DNA of 64,000 nt from DASSJM01 sp036280655. GTDB taxonomy: Bacteria; Actinomycetota; UBA4738; HRBIN12. The position numbers and the translations under genes were made by a program. Shown here one piece after another: positions 50,731 to 59,235 of the stretch (the first letter of the stretch is position 1; every line of letters starts with the position of its first letter). Location: NCBI GenBank assembly GCA_036280655.1, contig DASUQI010000058.1, positions 1 to 64,000 on the forward strand, given 5' to 3'. Below the pieces are notes generated by a model. It searched no databases. It was not told the DNA's origin and saw nothing but the letters and a program-made list of their open reading frames with translations.

Positions 50731-51126
50731 ATGGCGAAGCGGAAGTCCGACGTCGGGACCCTGTACAAGGGCAGTCCGGGACAGTGGTCCTGGCTGCTGC
50801 ACCGCATCACCGGCGTCGCCATCATCCTGTTCCTGTTCGCTCACGTGGTCGACACGGCCGTGGTCGGCTGGGGGCCCGAGGCGTACAACCGGGTCATCAG
50901 CGTGTACCACAACTGGGTCGTCAAGCTGCTGGAGCTCGGACTGGTCGCGGCGGTCCTCTACCACTCGATCAACGGCGTGAAGATCATGGTGTTCGACTTC
51001 TGGCCGGCGAGCTCGAGGCACATGAAGCCGATCGCCCTCGCGTCGACCGCGTTGTTCGTCCTCAGCATGATCCCGATCACGTGGATCATGGGGCAGAGCA
51101 TCCTCGAGGACGCGGGGATCCTCTGA
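50731..51126 (+). CDS. sdhC: Succinate dehydrogenase cytochrome b subunit
   Basis: 131 residues, three TM helices; SPGQWSWLLHRITGVAIILFLFAHVVD (as WSWLLHRITGV, LFAHVVD) supplies the quinone-site Ser/Arg and a heme His. LYHSINGVKIM carries a second His/Gly motif typical of SdhC. First gene of sdhCDAB. Stop overlaps the next ATG by one base (TGATG). Confidence 0.93.
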   Translation: MAKRKSDVGTLYKGSPGQWSWLLHRITGVAIILFLFAHVVDTAVVGWGPEAYNRVISVYHNWVVKLLELGLVAAVLYHSINGVKIMVFDFWPASSRHMKPIALASTALFVLSMIPITWIMGQSILEDAGIL

Positions 51127-51572
51127 TGGCGATCGAGGCCCCCGCGCGCGCGACGCCACCCGAGCCGCCGCGGGGCTCGCTCGGGTACAAGGGCCGCGAC
51201 CGGCCGGCCGGCGGGTTCGAGCTCTGGTCGTGGCTGTTCATGCGGATCAGCGGCATCGTGCTGCTGGTGCTCGCCGTCGGGCACGTCCTGATCATGCACG
51301 TGCTCGACGACGGCGTGGACCGCGTCGACTTCGGCTTCGTGGCCGCGAGGTGGGGAAGCCCGTTCTGGCGGTCGTGGGACTGGGCGCTGCTCGTGCTCGC
51401 GCTGATCCACGGGATCAACGGGCTCCGCGTCATCGTGCAGGACTACGTCCGCTGGCCGAGCGTCCGGCTCGCCGTGAACATGCTCTTCTACGCGATCGGG
51501 TTCGGGCTGTTCGTCCTCGGGACCGTGGTGGTGTTCACGTTCGACCCGAACGAGTGGCCGGGGACCTCGTAG
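51126..51572 (+). CDS. sdhD: Succinate dehydrogenase membrane anchor subunit
   Basis: 148 residues; a Pro/Arg-rich N-terminus then three TM helices: WLFMRISGIVLLVLAVGHVLIMH (Arg-Ile-Ser-Gly and heme His as RISGIVL, VGHVLIM), LLVLALIHGINGLRV, and the last helix. Pairs with SdhC to hold heme b and bind menaquinone. Confidence 0.92.
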   Translation: MAIEAPARATPPEPPRGSLGYKGRDRPAGGFELWSWLFMRISGIVLLVLAVGHVLIMHVLDDGVDRVDFGFVAARWGSPFWRSWDWALLVLALIHGINGLRVIVQDYVRWPSVRLAVNMLFYAIGFGLFVLGTVVVFTFDPNEWPGTS

Positions 51573-51576
51573 GCGC

Positions 51577-53313
51577 ATGACGACCTTCCACACGTACGAC
51601 ACGTTGATCGTCGGCGCCGGCGGCGCCGGGCTCCGCGCGGCGATCGAGGCCTCCGACCGCGTGAGGACCGCCGTGATCTCCAAGCTCTACCCCACGCGCT
51701 CGCACACGGGGACCGCGCAGGGAGGGATGTGCGCCGCGCTCGCCAACGTCGAGGAGGACTCTCCCGAGTGGCACGCGTTCGACACGGTCAAGGGCGGCGA
51801 CTACCTCGTCGACCAGCCGGCGGCCAAGCTGATGTGCGAGGAGGCCGTGCACGCGGTCTACGAGCTCGAGCACTGGGGCCTGCCCTTCAACCGCACACCC
51901 GAGGGCAAGATCGACCAGCGGCGGTTCGGCGGGCACACCCGCAACCACGGCGAGGCGCCGGTCAAGCGCGCGTGCTTCGCGGCCGACCGCACCGGCCACA
52001 TGATCCTGCAGACGCTCTACCAGCAGTGCGTGAAGCGGAACGTGCGCTTCTTCAACGAGTTCTACGTGCTCGACCAGCTGATGGTGGACGGCGCGTGCGC
52101 CGGCGTCGTCGCATACGAGCTCGCGACCGGCGAGCTGCACGTGTTCCGGGCGAAGTCGGTCGTCTACGCGACCGGCGGCTACGGTCGGATGTTCAAGGTC
52201 TCCTCGAACGCCCACACGCTCACCGGCGACGGGCCCGCGGTGCTGTTCCGCCGCGGGATCCCGCTCGAGGACATGGAGTTCTTCCAGTTCCACCCGACCG
52301 GCGTCTACAAGATGGGGATCCTGCTTTCCGAGGCGGTCCGCGGCGAGGGCGGCGTGCTGCTGAACAGCGAGGACGAGCGCTTCATGGAGCGCTACGCGCC
52401 CACGGTGAAGGACCTCGCGCCGCGCGACATGGTGAGCCGGGCGATCTTCCAGGAGATCAAGGAGGGCCGCGGCGCCGGGCCGAACCGCGACGCGGTCTGG
52501 CTCGACGTCCGCCACCTGCCCCGGGACGTGATCGAGGAGAAACTCCCCGACGTGACCGAGTTCGCGCGCGTCTACCTCGGCGTCGAGCCGACGCGGGAGC
52601 TCGTGCCGATCCAGCCGACGGCCCACTACGCGATGGGCGGGATCCCGACGAACGTCGACGGACAGGTCGTGCTCGGACAGGACGAGACGCCGGTCCCCGG
52701 CCTCTACGCGGCCGGCGAGTGCGCGTGCGTCTCGGTGCACGGCGCGAACCGGCTCGGCACGAACTCGCTCCTCGACATCGTGGTGTTCGGCAAGCGGGGC
52801 GGGAAGCACGCCGCGGCGTTCGCGGCCGACGCCGAGCTCCCCGAGCTGCCGGAACGCCCCGAGGGCTCCGTGCGCGACACGGTGGACGGCCTGCTCAACC
52901 GTCCCGAGGGCGCCAACGCCGCGGACATCAGGAACGAGCTCCAGGACTCGATGCAGGACCTCGCGTTCGTCGTCCGGACCGAGGAGAGCCTGCGGAAGAT
53001 GCAGGAGATCCTCGTCGGCCTCGGCGAACGGTTCGAGCGGGTGTACGTCCAAGACTCCGGGGCCGTGTTCAATACGGAGCTGATGGAGGTCATGGAGCTC
53101 GGGTTCCTGCTCGACTGCGCCGATGCGCTCGTGGCCGCGGCGCTCGCCCGCGACGAGAGCCGCGGGGGCCACTACCGGGAGGACCACCCGCTCCGCGACG
53201 ACGCGAACTGGCTGCAGCACTCGCTCGCGTACCGGCAGGACGACGGGTCGATCCGCCTCGAGCACAAGCCCGTCAAGCTCGGGCCGTACGTCCCGATGGA
53301 GCGCAAGTACTGA
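51577..53313 (+). CDS. sdhA: Succinate dehydrogenase flavoprotein subunit
   Basis: 578 residues. FAD-binding VGAGGAGLRAAIEAS, covalent-flavin His in TRSHTGTAQGGM, MGGIPTNVDG, AAGECACVSVHGANRLGTNSLLD (as GECACVSVHGANRLG), and the C-terminal RDESRGGHYREDHP. All catalytic landmarks present. Oxidises succinate to fumarate on the cytosolic face. Four bases after sdhD. Confidence 0.97.
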   Translation: MTTFHTYDTLIVGAGGAGLRAAIEASDRVRTAVISKLYPTRSHTGTAQGGMCAALANVEEDSPEWHAFDTVKGGDYLVDQPAAKLMCEEAVHAVYELEHWGLPFNRTPEGKIDQRRFGGHTRNHGEAPVKRACFAADRTGHMILQTLYQQCVKRNVRFFNEFYVLDQLMVDGACAGVVAYELATGELHVFRAKSVVYATGGYGRMFKVSSNAHTLTGDGPAVLFRRGIPLEDMEFFQFHPTGVYKMGILLSEAVRGEGGVLLNSEDERFMERYAPTVKDLAPRDMVSRAIFQEIKEGRGAGPNRDAVWLDVRHLPRDVIEEKLPDVTEFARVYLGVEPTRELVPIQPTAHYAMGGIPTNVDGQVVLGQDETPVPGLYAAGECACVSVHGANRLGTNSLLDIVVFGKRGGKHAAAFAADAELPELPERPEGSVRDTVDGLLNRPEGANAADIRNELQDSMQDLAFVVRTEESLRKMQEILVGLGERFERVYVQDSGAVFNTELMEVMELGFLLDCADALVAAALARDESRGGHYREDHPLRDDANWLQHSLAYRQDDGSIRLEHKPVKLGPYVPMERKY

Positions 53314-54089
53314 TGGATACCACCGAACGTGGACTCGGCGAGGTCCTCGAGGGATCCGACCGGCGCGCTGCCGGCGCGACGCATCGGGTAACGCTGACGC
53401 TCAAGATCCGGCGGTTCAACCCCGAGCTCCGGGGCCAGGAGTCCTGGTGGGACGAGTTCGAGATCCAGGCCGACCCCGACGACCGGCTGCTCGACGCCCT
53501 GCACCAGGTGAAGTGGTACCACGACGGAACGCTCGCGCTCCGCCGGTCCTGCGCACACGGCATCTGCGGCTCGGACGCGATGATGATCGACGGGAAGAAC
53601 CGGCTCGCGTGCAAAGTGATCGTCCGCGACGTGGTCCCCAAGGTCACGGTCGAGCCGATCCGCGGCCTCCCGGTGCTCAAGGACCTGATCGTCGACATGG
53701 AGCCGTTCTTCGCCGGCTACCGCTCGGTGCTCCCCTACCTGATCAACGACTCGGGGGAGCCCGACGCCGAACGCCTCCAGTCGCCCGAGGACCGGCACCG
53801 GTTCGACGACACCACGAAGTGCATCCTGTGTGCCGCTTGCACCACCTCGTGCCCGATCTTCTGGGGCGACCAGGAGTACGTCGGCCCGGCGGCGATCGTG
53901 AACGCCCACCGCTTCATCTACGACTCGCGCGACGAAGGCGCCGAGGAGCGGATGAAGATCCTGGCCGACAAGACCGGCGTCTTCCGCTGCCGGACGACGT
54001 TCAACTGCACCGACGCGTGCCCACGCGGCATCGAGGTCACGAAGGCGATCCAGGACGTGAAGCGCTCGATCCTGTTCGAACGCTTCTGA
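53313..54089 (+). CDS. sdhB: Succinate dehydrogenase iron-sulfur subunit
   Basis: 258 residues, with an extra N-terminal stretch of about 25 residues. [2Fe-2S] site SCAHGICGSDAM with Asp as the fourth ligand, common in actinobacteria; [4Fe-4S]/[3Fe-4S] sites CILCAACTTSCP and CRTTFNCTDACPRGI. Start ATG overlaps the sdhA stop (TGATG). Last gene of the operon. Confidence 0.96.
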   Translation: MDTTERGLGEVLEGSDRRAAGATHRVTLTLKIRRFNPELRGQESWWDEFEIQADPDDRLLDALHQVKWYHDGTLALRRSCAHGICGSDAMMIDGKNRLACKVIVRDVVPKVTVEPIRGLPVLKDLIVDMEPFFAGYRSVLPYLINDSGEPDAERLQSPEDRHRFDDTTKCILCAACTTSCPIFWGDQEYVGPAAIVNAHRFIYDSRDEGAEERMKILADKTGVFRCRTTFNCTDACPRGIEVTKAIQDVKRSILFERF

Positions 54090-54098
54090 CTTTCTCGA

Positions 54099-54104
54099 TA
54101 TCGT
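54099..54104 (+). promoter_or_regulatory. Predicted -10 box of the frameshifted methyltransferase
   Basis: TATCGT, 7 bases before GTG 54112; identifies the original start of that gene. Confidence 0.45.
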
Positions 54105-54111
54105 CCCCAGG

Positions 54112-54949
54112 GTGAGCCGGCCACCCTACGAGGCCGATCTGATCGCGCTGCATTTTCGACGAGTACGGCGAGGCCGAGTGGAACCGCCACGAGGCGACGC
54201 CGGCCGCTCGTGTAGCCTTCCACATCCATCGGCACTACCTCGAGCGATTCATCCACTCCAACGATCACGTCCTCGACATCGGTGCCGCCTCGGGGCGCTT
54301 CACCGTGGAACTCGCTCGCCTCGGAGCACGGATCACCGTGGCGGATATCTCTCAGGGGCAACTCGACCTGAACGCGAGCCATCTTCAGGAGTCGGGGTTC
54401 GAGCATCGTGTGCAGGCGCGCGTGATCGCCGACGTGGTCGACCTCTCCAGGTTCGACGACGCCTCGTTCGACGCTGTCGTCTGCTATGGGGGCCCCTTGA
54501 GCTGGGTCCTCGACGAAGCCGATCGTGCCCTCGACGAGCTCCTGCGAGTCACCAAGCGCGGTGGACACGTGCTGCTCGGTGTGATGTCTCTGCACGGATC
54601 GCTCCACGCCTTTCTTCCGGGCGTCGCCGAAGAGGTCGATGAATACGGCGCCGAGGCCATGCAGGTGATCGTCGACAGCGGATTCCTGCCACCGCCGCAT
54701 AGCACGCACGGCCCGTTACACCTGTACACGTGGAGCGATCTCGAGGCACTGCTGTCGCGCCACCGTTGCGAGATCGTCGCTGCTTCGGCGGCGAACTTCC
54801 TGTCGATCGGCAACGATCAGACGTGCGAGAAGTGGCTCGCGGACCCTCCCATGTGGGCGCGCTTCCTCCAGTGGGAAACGCATGCCTGCGCGCAACCCGG
54901 GGCGCTCGACGGTGGCACCCATATCATCGCCGTCGTTCGCGCCACGTAG
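54112..54949 (+). pseudogene. SAM-dependent methyltransferase with a 5' frameshift
   Basis: A class I methyltransferase whose N-terminus is split between two frames. From GTG 54112 frame one reads SRPPYEADLIALH, and then a TTTT run at 54153-54156 shifts the frame. From there the second frame reads FDEYGEAEWNRHEATPAARVAF and onward with motif I VLDIGAASGRFTVELARLG (as VLDIGAASGRF). Removing one T gives one continuous 278-residue protein. The largest intact frame begins only at GTG 54305, after motif I. Later motifs are complete (FDAVVCYGG, TKRGGHVLLGVMS). It is a recent frameshift, a sequencing error or, less likely, programmed slippage. Acceptor unknown. Confidence 0.7.
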
Positions 54950-54952
54950 GGT
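54947..54952 (+). promoter_or_regulatory. Predicted -10 box of the NAD-type isocitrate dehydrogenase gene
   Basis: TAGGGT, 6 bases before GTG 54959. Confidence 0.5.
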
Positions 54953-54958
54953 TCGGCC

Positions 54959-56023
54959 GTGGCGCACCAGGTGACGCTGATCCCCGGCGACGGCATCGGC
55001 CCCGAGGTGTCCGAAGCCGCCCGGCGGGTGCTCGACGCGACCGGCGTCGTGATCGCGTGGACGGTCGAGGAGGCGGGCGCCGCCGTGCTCGAACGCGAGG
55101 GCACGCCCCTGCCCGGTCGCGTCCTCGACCGGATCCGCGAGTCGCGCGTCGCCCTCAAGGGCCCGATCACCACGCCGGTCGGCACGGGGTTCGCGAGCGT
55201 GAATGTCGAGCTGCGGCAGGCGCTCGACCTATTCGCGGCGGTCCGGCCGTCGCGGACGCTCCCGGGGGTCGAGACCCGCCACCCGAAGGTCGACCTCGTC
55301 GTGATCCGGGAGAACACCGAGGACGTCTATCGGGGCATCGAGTACCCGCTCGGCGCGCCCGAGACCGCCGACCTGCGCTCCGAGCTTCGCCGGCTCGGCG
55401 TCGAGGAGGTCCGTGACGACTCCGCGTTCTCGGTGAAGCCGATCTCAGTCACAGGCGCGCAGCGCATCGTCCGGTACGCGTTCGAGTACGTTCGCGCGAA
55501 CGGCCGGCGCCGGGTCACGCTCGGCCACAAGGCGAACATCATGCGGTTCTCGGACGGCCTGTTCCTGTCGATCGGCCGGATCGAGGCCGAGCGCGATCCC
55601 GACGTCTGGTTCGAGGACATGGAGATCGACCAGCTCTCGATGCGTCTGGTCCGCGACCCGGAGCGGTTCGACGTCCTCCTGCTGCCGAACCTGTACGGCG
55701 ACATCCTCTCCGACCTGTGTGCGGGTCTCGTCGGCGGCCTCGGGCTCGCCGCCGGCGCCAACCTCGGCTGGAAGTACGCGGTGTACGAGCCGGTCCACGG
55801 GAGCGCGCCGGACATCGCGGGGAAGGGGGTGGCGAACCCGATCGCGACGATCCGCTCGGGCGCGATGCTGCTCCGCCACCTCGGCGAGCACGACGCGGCC
55901 GCGGCCGTCGAGGTGGCCGTCGACCGGGTCCTCGAGGAGGCGACCGTCCGCACGCCGGATCTCGGTGGCGCCTCGTCGACCGACGACGTCGCCGACGCCG
56001 TGATCGCGCAGCTGCAACCGTGA
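54959..56023 (+). CDS. Isocitrate dehydrogenase (NAD-type decarboxylating dehydrogenase)
   Basis: 354 residues of the isocitrate/isopropylmalate dehydrogenase family. VTLIPGDGIGPEV start; substrate loop ASVNVELRQALDLFAAVRP with the Ser-x-Asn pattern of isocitrate rather than isopropylmalate enzymes; ENTEDVYRGIEY; metal Asp in NLYGDILSDL; cofactor loop HGSAPDIAGKG with Asp-Ile as in NAD-dependent members. Directly downstream of sdhCDAB, fitting a TCA role. Homoisocitrate or isopropylmalate cannot be fully excluded. GTG 54959 follows a TAGGGT box. Coupled (GTGA) to the next gene. Confidence 0.85.
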   Translation: MAHQVTLIPGDGIGPEVSEAARRVLDATGVVIAWTVEEAGAAVLEREGTPLPGRVLDRIRESRVALKGPITTPVGTGFASVNVELRQALDLFAAVRPSRTLPGVETRHPKVDLVVIRENTEDVYRGIEYPLGAPETADLRSELRRLGVEEVRDDSAFSVKPISVTGAQRIVRYAFEYVRANGRRRVTLGHKANIMRFSDGLFLSIGRIEAERDPDVWFEDMEIDQLSMRLVRDPERFDVLLLPNLYGDILSDLCAGLVGGLGLAAGANLGWKYAVYEPVHGSAPDIAGKGVANPIATIRSGAMLLRHLGEHDAAAAVEVAVDRVLEEATVRTPDLGGASSTDDVADAVIAQLQP

Positions 56024-56649
56024 CGGCCGAACGGCGGCGGCTCGACGCGATCGTCGCCCTCGCCGGGCTCGGCGTCGTCGCGACCTGCGGCTTCGTCGTG
56101 CGCGACGGCACGGTCGGACCGGCCGAGCTCGCCGTGTTCCGCGCCGTCAACGAGCTCCCGGAGGCCCTGTCGGCTCCGATGCAGGGGGCACAGCTGCTCG
56201 GCGTGCTCGTCGTCGGCCCGGTGGCGGCGGCCGTGGCCGCGGTGCTCCGACGGTGGCGTCTCACGTTGGCATGCTTGCTCGTCACCGCCGAGAAGCTCGT
56301 CGCCGAACGGATCGTGTGGGAGCTCGTGTCGCGATCGCGTCCCGGCACGACGATCCCGGACGCGATCGTCCGCGGCAGCACGCCGAGCGCCGGCGCCTCG
56401 TTCGTCTCCGGCCACGTCGTGCTCGTGACCGGCCTGGCCTGGGTGATCACGCCGTACCTCCGCGGGCGGTGGCGGGTGGCCCCGTGGGTCGTCGTCGCCC
56501 TCGTCGCCTTCGCGCGCCTGTACCTCGGGGCGCACGCGCCGCTCGACGTCCTCGGAGGGCTCGCGCTCGGGCTGGTCGTCGGTGGCGTCGCCAACCTCGT
56601 CGCCGGGATCGAGCGGCGGGGCTTGCCGACGGACGAGGCCCCGCGGTAG
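56020..56649 (+). CDS. PAP2-type membrane phosphatase
   Basis: 209 residues, about five TM helices, with the three-part lipid phosphatase signature: SRSRPG, SGHVVL (Ser-Gly-His), and RLYLGAHAPLDVLGG (R-x5-H-x3-D). Likely acts on a lipid phosphate or undecaprenyl diphosphate on the outer face. GTG overlaps the isocitrate dehydrogenase stop. Confidence 0.9.
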   Translation: MTAERRRLDAIVALAGLGVVATCGFVVRDGTVGPAELAVFRAVNELPEALSAPMQGAQLLGVLVVGPVAAAVAAVLRRWRLTLACLLVTAEKLVAERIVWELVSRSRPGTTIPDAIVRGSTPSAGASFVSGHVVLVTGLAWVITPYLRGRWRVAPWVVVALVAFARLYLGAHAPLDVLGGLALGLVVGGVANLVAGIERRGLPTDEAPR

Positions 56650-56681
56650 GACGGAGGTCAGCAGTTCGATCGGAGGCAGCG

Positions 56682-56885
56682 ATGACGGCCAAGCGAGGCG
56701 ACCGGATCGAGGTCGAGTCGGAGACCGTCGGTACCCCGACGCGCGAGGGCGAGATCCTCGAGGTCCTGCAGGGCGAGATCTCCGTCCGGTACCGGATCCG
56801 CTGGCAGGACGGTCACGAGTCGGTGTTCACGCCGAGCGGGGGCACCGCGAGGATCGTCTCGACCGCGTCGAAGAAGAAGCGGTAG
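56682..56885 (+). CDS. DUF1918 protein
   Basis: 67 residues, SH3-like beta barrel of the DUF1918 family (GDRIEVESETVGTPTREGEILE, as DRIEVESETVG and REGEILEV; RYRIRWQDGHESVFTPSG, as IRWQDGHESVF). Basic tail KKKR. GGAGG lies 5 bases before ATG 56682. Typical of actinobacteria, function unknown. Confidence 0.88.
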   Translation: MTAKRGDRIEVESETVGTPTREGEILEVLQGEISVRYRIRWQDGHESVFTPSGGTARIVSTASKKKR

Positions 56886-56915
56886 TCAGTCCGGGTGCGG
56901 CTGCGGATTCGACCC

Positions 56916-56934
56916 GGAGCCCGGACCGGGCTCC
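56916..56934. terminator. Perfect 9-bp hairpin between convergent genes
   Basis: GGAGCCCGG, one base, CCGGGCTCC; between the DUF1918 stop and the stop of the cysteine-rich small gene. Probably serves both strands. Confidence 0.55.
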
Positions 56935-56945
56935 CGCGGGAGCTG

Positions 56946-57116
56946 TCAGCAGCCGGGTTCGCCGAGGTGCCCGCAGCACTGCGCGCGCGAGAACGTCGCA
57001 TGGAGGCGGTTGCGGGACGCGAGACGGACCTTGGTGGGCAGCGGGGCGTCGTACTCCCGCCAGTTGGTGAAGAACTGCCCGACGTAGCGACGGAGCTCCC
57101 GGAGGAACCGACGCAC
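56946..57116 (-). CDS. Conserved-looking 56-residue protein with CC...PGC tail
   Basis: GTG 57116 shares its G with the TAG stop of the fumarase beta gene (TAGTG), then 56 residues: basic helix RRFLRELRRYVGQFFTNW, REYDAPLPTKVRLASRN, and a C-terminal CCGHLGEPGC. The ordered Cys set and the basic, aromatic N-terminus look like a real protein; similar CCG-x-GxPGC tails occur in small actinobacterial proteins of unknown role. It could bind metal. Its 57-codon length makes it easy to miss; it is the third gene of the fumarase operon. Confidence 0.75.
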   Translation of the reverse strand: MRRFLRELRRYVGQFFTNWREYDAPLPTKVRLASRNRLHATFSRAQCCGHLGEPGC

Positions 57117-57754
57117 TACCCGCCGCCGTTCTCGACCGCCCACTGGTCGGTCGGGAACCGCAGGGACTCGGGCAACAGCTCGTTCTTGCGCCACGGCGTG
57201 ATCGTCTCCGCGTAGAAGTCGCGGCCGCGGCAGTCGTTCACCACCCAGACCGGGAAGTCGTCGAGCTCCATCCGCCGGATCGCCTCGGTCTGGAACTCCT
57301 CGAACGCGATGACCTCCTGCGACCGGACCGTGAGCGCGGAGAGCGCTCCGCCCCCGCCGAGCGCCGCCATGTAGACGGCGGTGTGCTTCTCGAGCTCGGC
57401 CCGGATCGCCGGCCCGCGCCCGCCCTTGCCCATGATCCCCTTGAGGCCGAGCTCCAGGAGCCGAGGCGTCCACTTGTCCATCCTGCTCGCGGTGGTCGGG
57501 CCCGCCGAGCCCGTCACGTTGCCCGGGCGCTCGGGCGTGGGCCCGACGTAGTAGACGACCTGGCCGCGGATGTCGAACGGCAGGTCCTCGCCTCGATCGA
57601 GCATCTCGACCATGCGCTTGTGCGCCGCATCGCGCGCCGCGTACACCGTGCCCTTCACGAGCACGACATCCCCGATCTCGAGCGACCGCACGTCGTCGTC
57701 GGAGAGCGGCGCCGAGATCCGCTTGCGGCCGTCGTCGAGGACCTCGACCGACAC
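57116..57754 (-). CDS. Fumarate hydratase class I, beta (C-terminal) subunit
   Basis: 212 residues matching the C-terminal half of class I (Fe-S) fumarases and tartrate dehydratases: LKVGDVV-like EIGDVVLVKGTVYAARDAAHKR (as GDVVLVKGT and AARDAAHKR), VGPTPERPG, GSAGPTTASRMD, and IMGKGGRGP. GTG 57754 directly follows the alpha-subunit stop. Works with the alpha subunit, hydrating fumarate to malate between SdhA and Mdh. Confidence 0.93.
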   Translation of the reverse strand: MSVEVLDDGRKRISAPLSDDDVRSLEIGDVVLVKGTVYAARDAAHKRMVEMLDRGEDLPFDIRGQVVYYVGPTPERPGNVTGSAGPTTASRMDKWTPRLLELGLKGIMGKGGRGPAIRAELEKHTAVYMAALGGGGALSALTVRSQEVIAFEEFQTEAIRRMELDDFPVWVVNDCRGRDFYAETITPWRKNELLPESLRFPTDQWAVENGGG

Positions 57755-58609
57755 TCAGATCACCCGCGATCCCGTCCGGTGCGCGTGGCACTCGATGTTG
57801 ACCGCGACCGGCAACGACGCGATGTGCGTCGGCATCGTCTCGACGTGCACGGCGAGCACCGTCTGCGTCCCGCCGAGCGCCTCGGGCCCGAGGCCGAGCG
57901 CGTTGCACTTCTCGTACAGCTCGGCCTCCAGCTCCGCGATCTGCGGGTCGGCGTTCGGCTGTCCGACCTTGCGCATCAGCGCGCGCTTGGCGATCACGCC
58001 GGACATCTCGAAGTTCCCGCCGATCCCGACGCCGATGATGCCCGGCGGGCAGGCGTTCGGCCCGGACTCGGCCACCGCCTGGAGCACGAACTCCTTCGCG
58101 CCCTCGAGGCCGTCGGCGGGCTTCAGCATCGCGTGCTTGCCCATGTTCTCCGATCCCGCCCCCTTGGCGTCGACCTGGATCCGGATCTGGTCGCCCGGCA
58201 CGATCCGCGTGTGCACGAACGCCGGCGTGTTGTCGCCGGTGTTCCGCCGGTCGAAGAGCGGGTCCCGGACGATCGACCCCCGCAGGTACCCGTCCCCGTA
58301 CCCCTGCCGGACGCCCTCGTCCACCGCATCGTAGAGGTCGGCCCCGACGACGTGCACGTCTTGACCGACGTCGAGGAAGATCACGGTGTACCCCGTGTCC
58401 TGGCAGTACGGGTACTCGCCCTCGGCCGCGAGCGCCTGGTTGCGGATCAGCAGGTCGAGCACCTGGCGCCCCAGCGGCGACTCCTCGAGGTCGCGGGCGC
58501 GCTTGACGAGCTCGACCATCTCTTCGGGGACCTTGTAGTTGATCTCGATGCAGAGCTCCCGGACCACCCGGGTGATCTCCGCCGCATCGATCTCGCGCAC
58601 GTTCGCCAT
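57755..58609 (-). CDS. Fumarate hydratase class I, alpha (N-terminal) subunit
   Basis: 284 residues of the Fe-S fumarase N-terminal half. Cluster Cys in YCQDTGYTVIFLD (as PYCQDTGY), a second Cys in CPPGIIGVGIGG, and a third in KCNALGLGPEALGG, three ligands as expected for the 4Fe-4S centre. Also R-N-TGDNTP and VNIECHAHRTG. Tartrate dehydratase is the alternative, but TCA neighbours favour fumarase. ATG 58609 is 8 bases after a TAGCAT box. Confidence 0.93.
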   Translation of the reverse strand: MANVREIDAAEITRVVRELCIEINYKVPEEMVELVKRARDLEESPLGRQVLDLLIRNQALAAEGEYPYCQDTGYTVIFLDVGQDVHVVGADLYDAVDEGVRQGYGDGYLRGSIVRDPLFDRRNTGDNTPAFVHTRIVPGDQIRIQVDAKGAGSENMGKHAMLKPADGLEGAKEFVLQAVAESGPNACPPGIIGVGIGGNFEMSGVIAKRALMRKVGQPNADPQIAELEAELYEKCNALGLGPEALGGTQTVLAVHVETMPTHIASLPVAVNIECHAHRTGSRVI

Positions 58610-58617
58610 CGCAACCC

Positions 58618-58623
58618 ATGCTA
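58618..58623 (-). promoter_or_regulatory. Predicted -10 box of the fumarase operon
   Basis: TAGCAT on the minus strand, 8 bases before ATG 58609. Confidence 0.5.
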
Positions 58624-58656
58624 GCGCCGGGCGGCGGCCGTGAGAGGATGCGGCCG

Positions 58657-59235
58657 ATGTCCCGCGAGCTCCTCTCGTCCGCGCGCCCCACACGCTCCCG
58701 TTTGCTCGGCTTCCTCGTGCTCGTCGGCGGCTCGGTGCTCGCCGGCGTCGGCGCGACGCGCCTGTGGGCGACGATCGGGTTCGTCGCCGACACCGAGGGC
58801 GCCGCCGACGTCGCCGTCTACGGGACCGACGTCTGGGAAGGCAGGGTCGTGTTGCTGATCGCCGGCCTCGCGCTCGTGGCGATGATCGTGATGCGCGTGA
58901 CGACGTCCGGCGCGCTCCGCCGAACGCTCGGCGTCGCGCTCGTCCTGCTCGGCCTCGTCTGCGTGGCGCTCCCGCTCGTTGCGGCGATCCGCGCCGACGA
59001 CCGCTTCGGCGACGCGGAGGGGCTCGACCGCATGGCCCAGATCCTCTCCGCCCGGCTCGAGCTCCCCGAGGACGTGATCCGCGAACAGCTCGCCGAGCAG
59101 TTCGAGCGTGACCTCCGGGTCGAGGTCGGAGCCGGCCTGTGGCTCTCGGTCGGCGGTGGCGTCCTGATCGCGGCGGGCGGTGCGCTCGGCTTCGCGTGGG
59201 CCCGAACGCGCGAGCCCATGGTCCCGGACGCCTAG
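58657..59235 (+). CDS. Membrane protein with four TM segments
   Basis: 192 residues: TM1 RLLGFLVLVGGSVLAGVGATRLWA, read as LLGFLVLVGGSVLAGV, an exported loop, then two central TM helices and a last one near the C-terminus, with a helical acidic loop (EDVIREQLAEQFERD) before it. The layout is reminiscent of tryptophan-associated membrane proteins (Trp_oprn_chp type), but I cannot confirm this. ATG 58657 follows GAGAGG at 9 bases. Its TAG overlaps the mdh stop in CTAG. Confidence 0.7.
   Translation: MSRELLSSARPTRSRLLGFLVLVGGSVLAGVGATRLWATIGFVADTEGAADVAVYGTDVWEGRVVLLIAGLALVAMIVMRVTTSGALRRTLGVALVLLGLVCVALPLVAAIRADDRFGDAEGLDRMAQILSARLELPEDVIREQLAEQFERDLRVEVGAGLWLSVGGGVLIAAGGALGFAWARTREPMVPDA

Noticed and set aside
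56895..57215. Plus-strand frame of 106 codons over the fumarase beta 3' end
   Set aside because: Antisense to the cysteine-rich small gene and fumarase beta, both better supported by motifs and overlaps.
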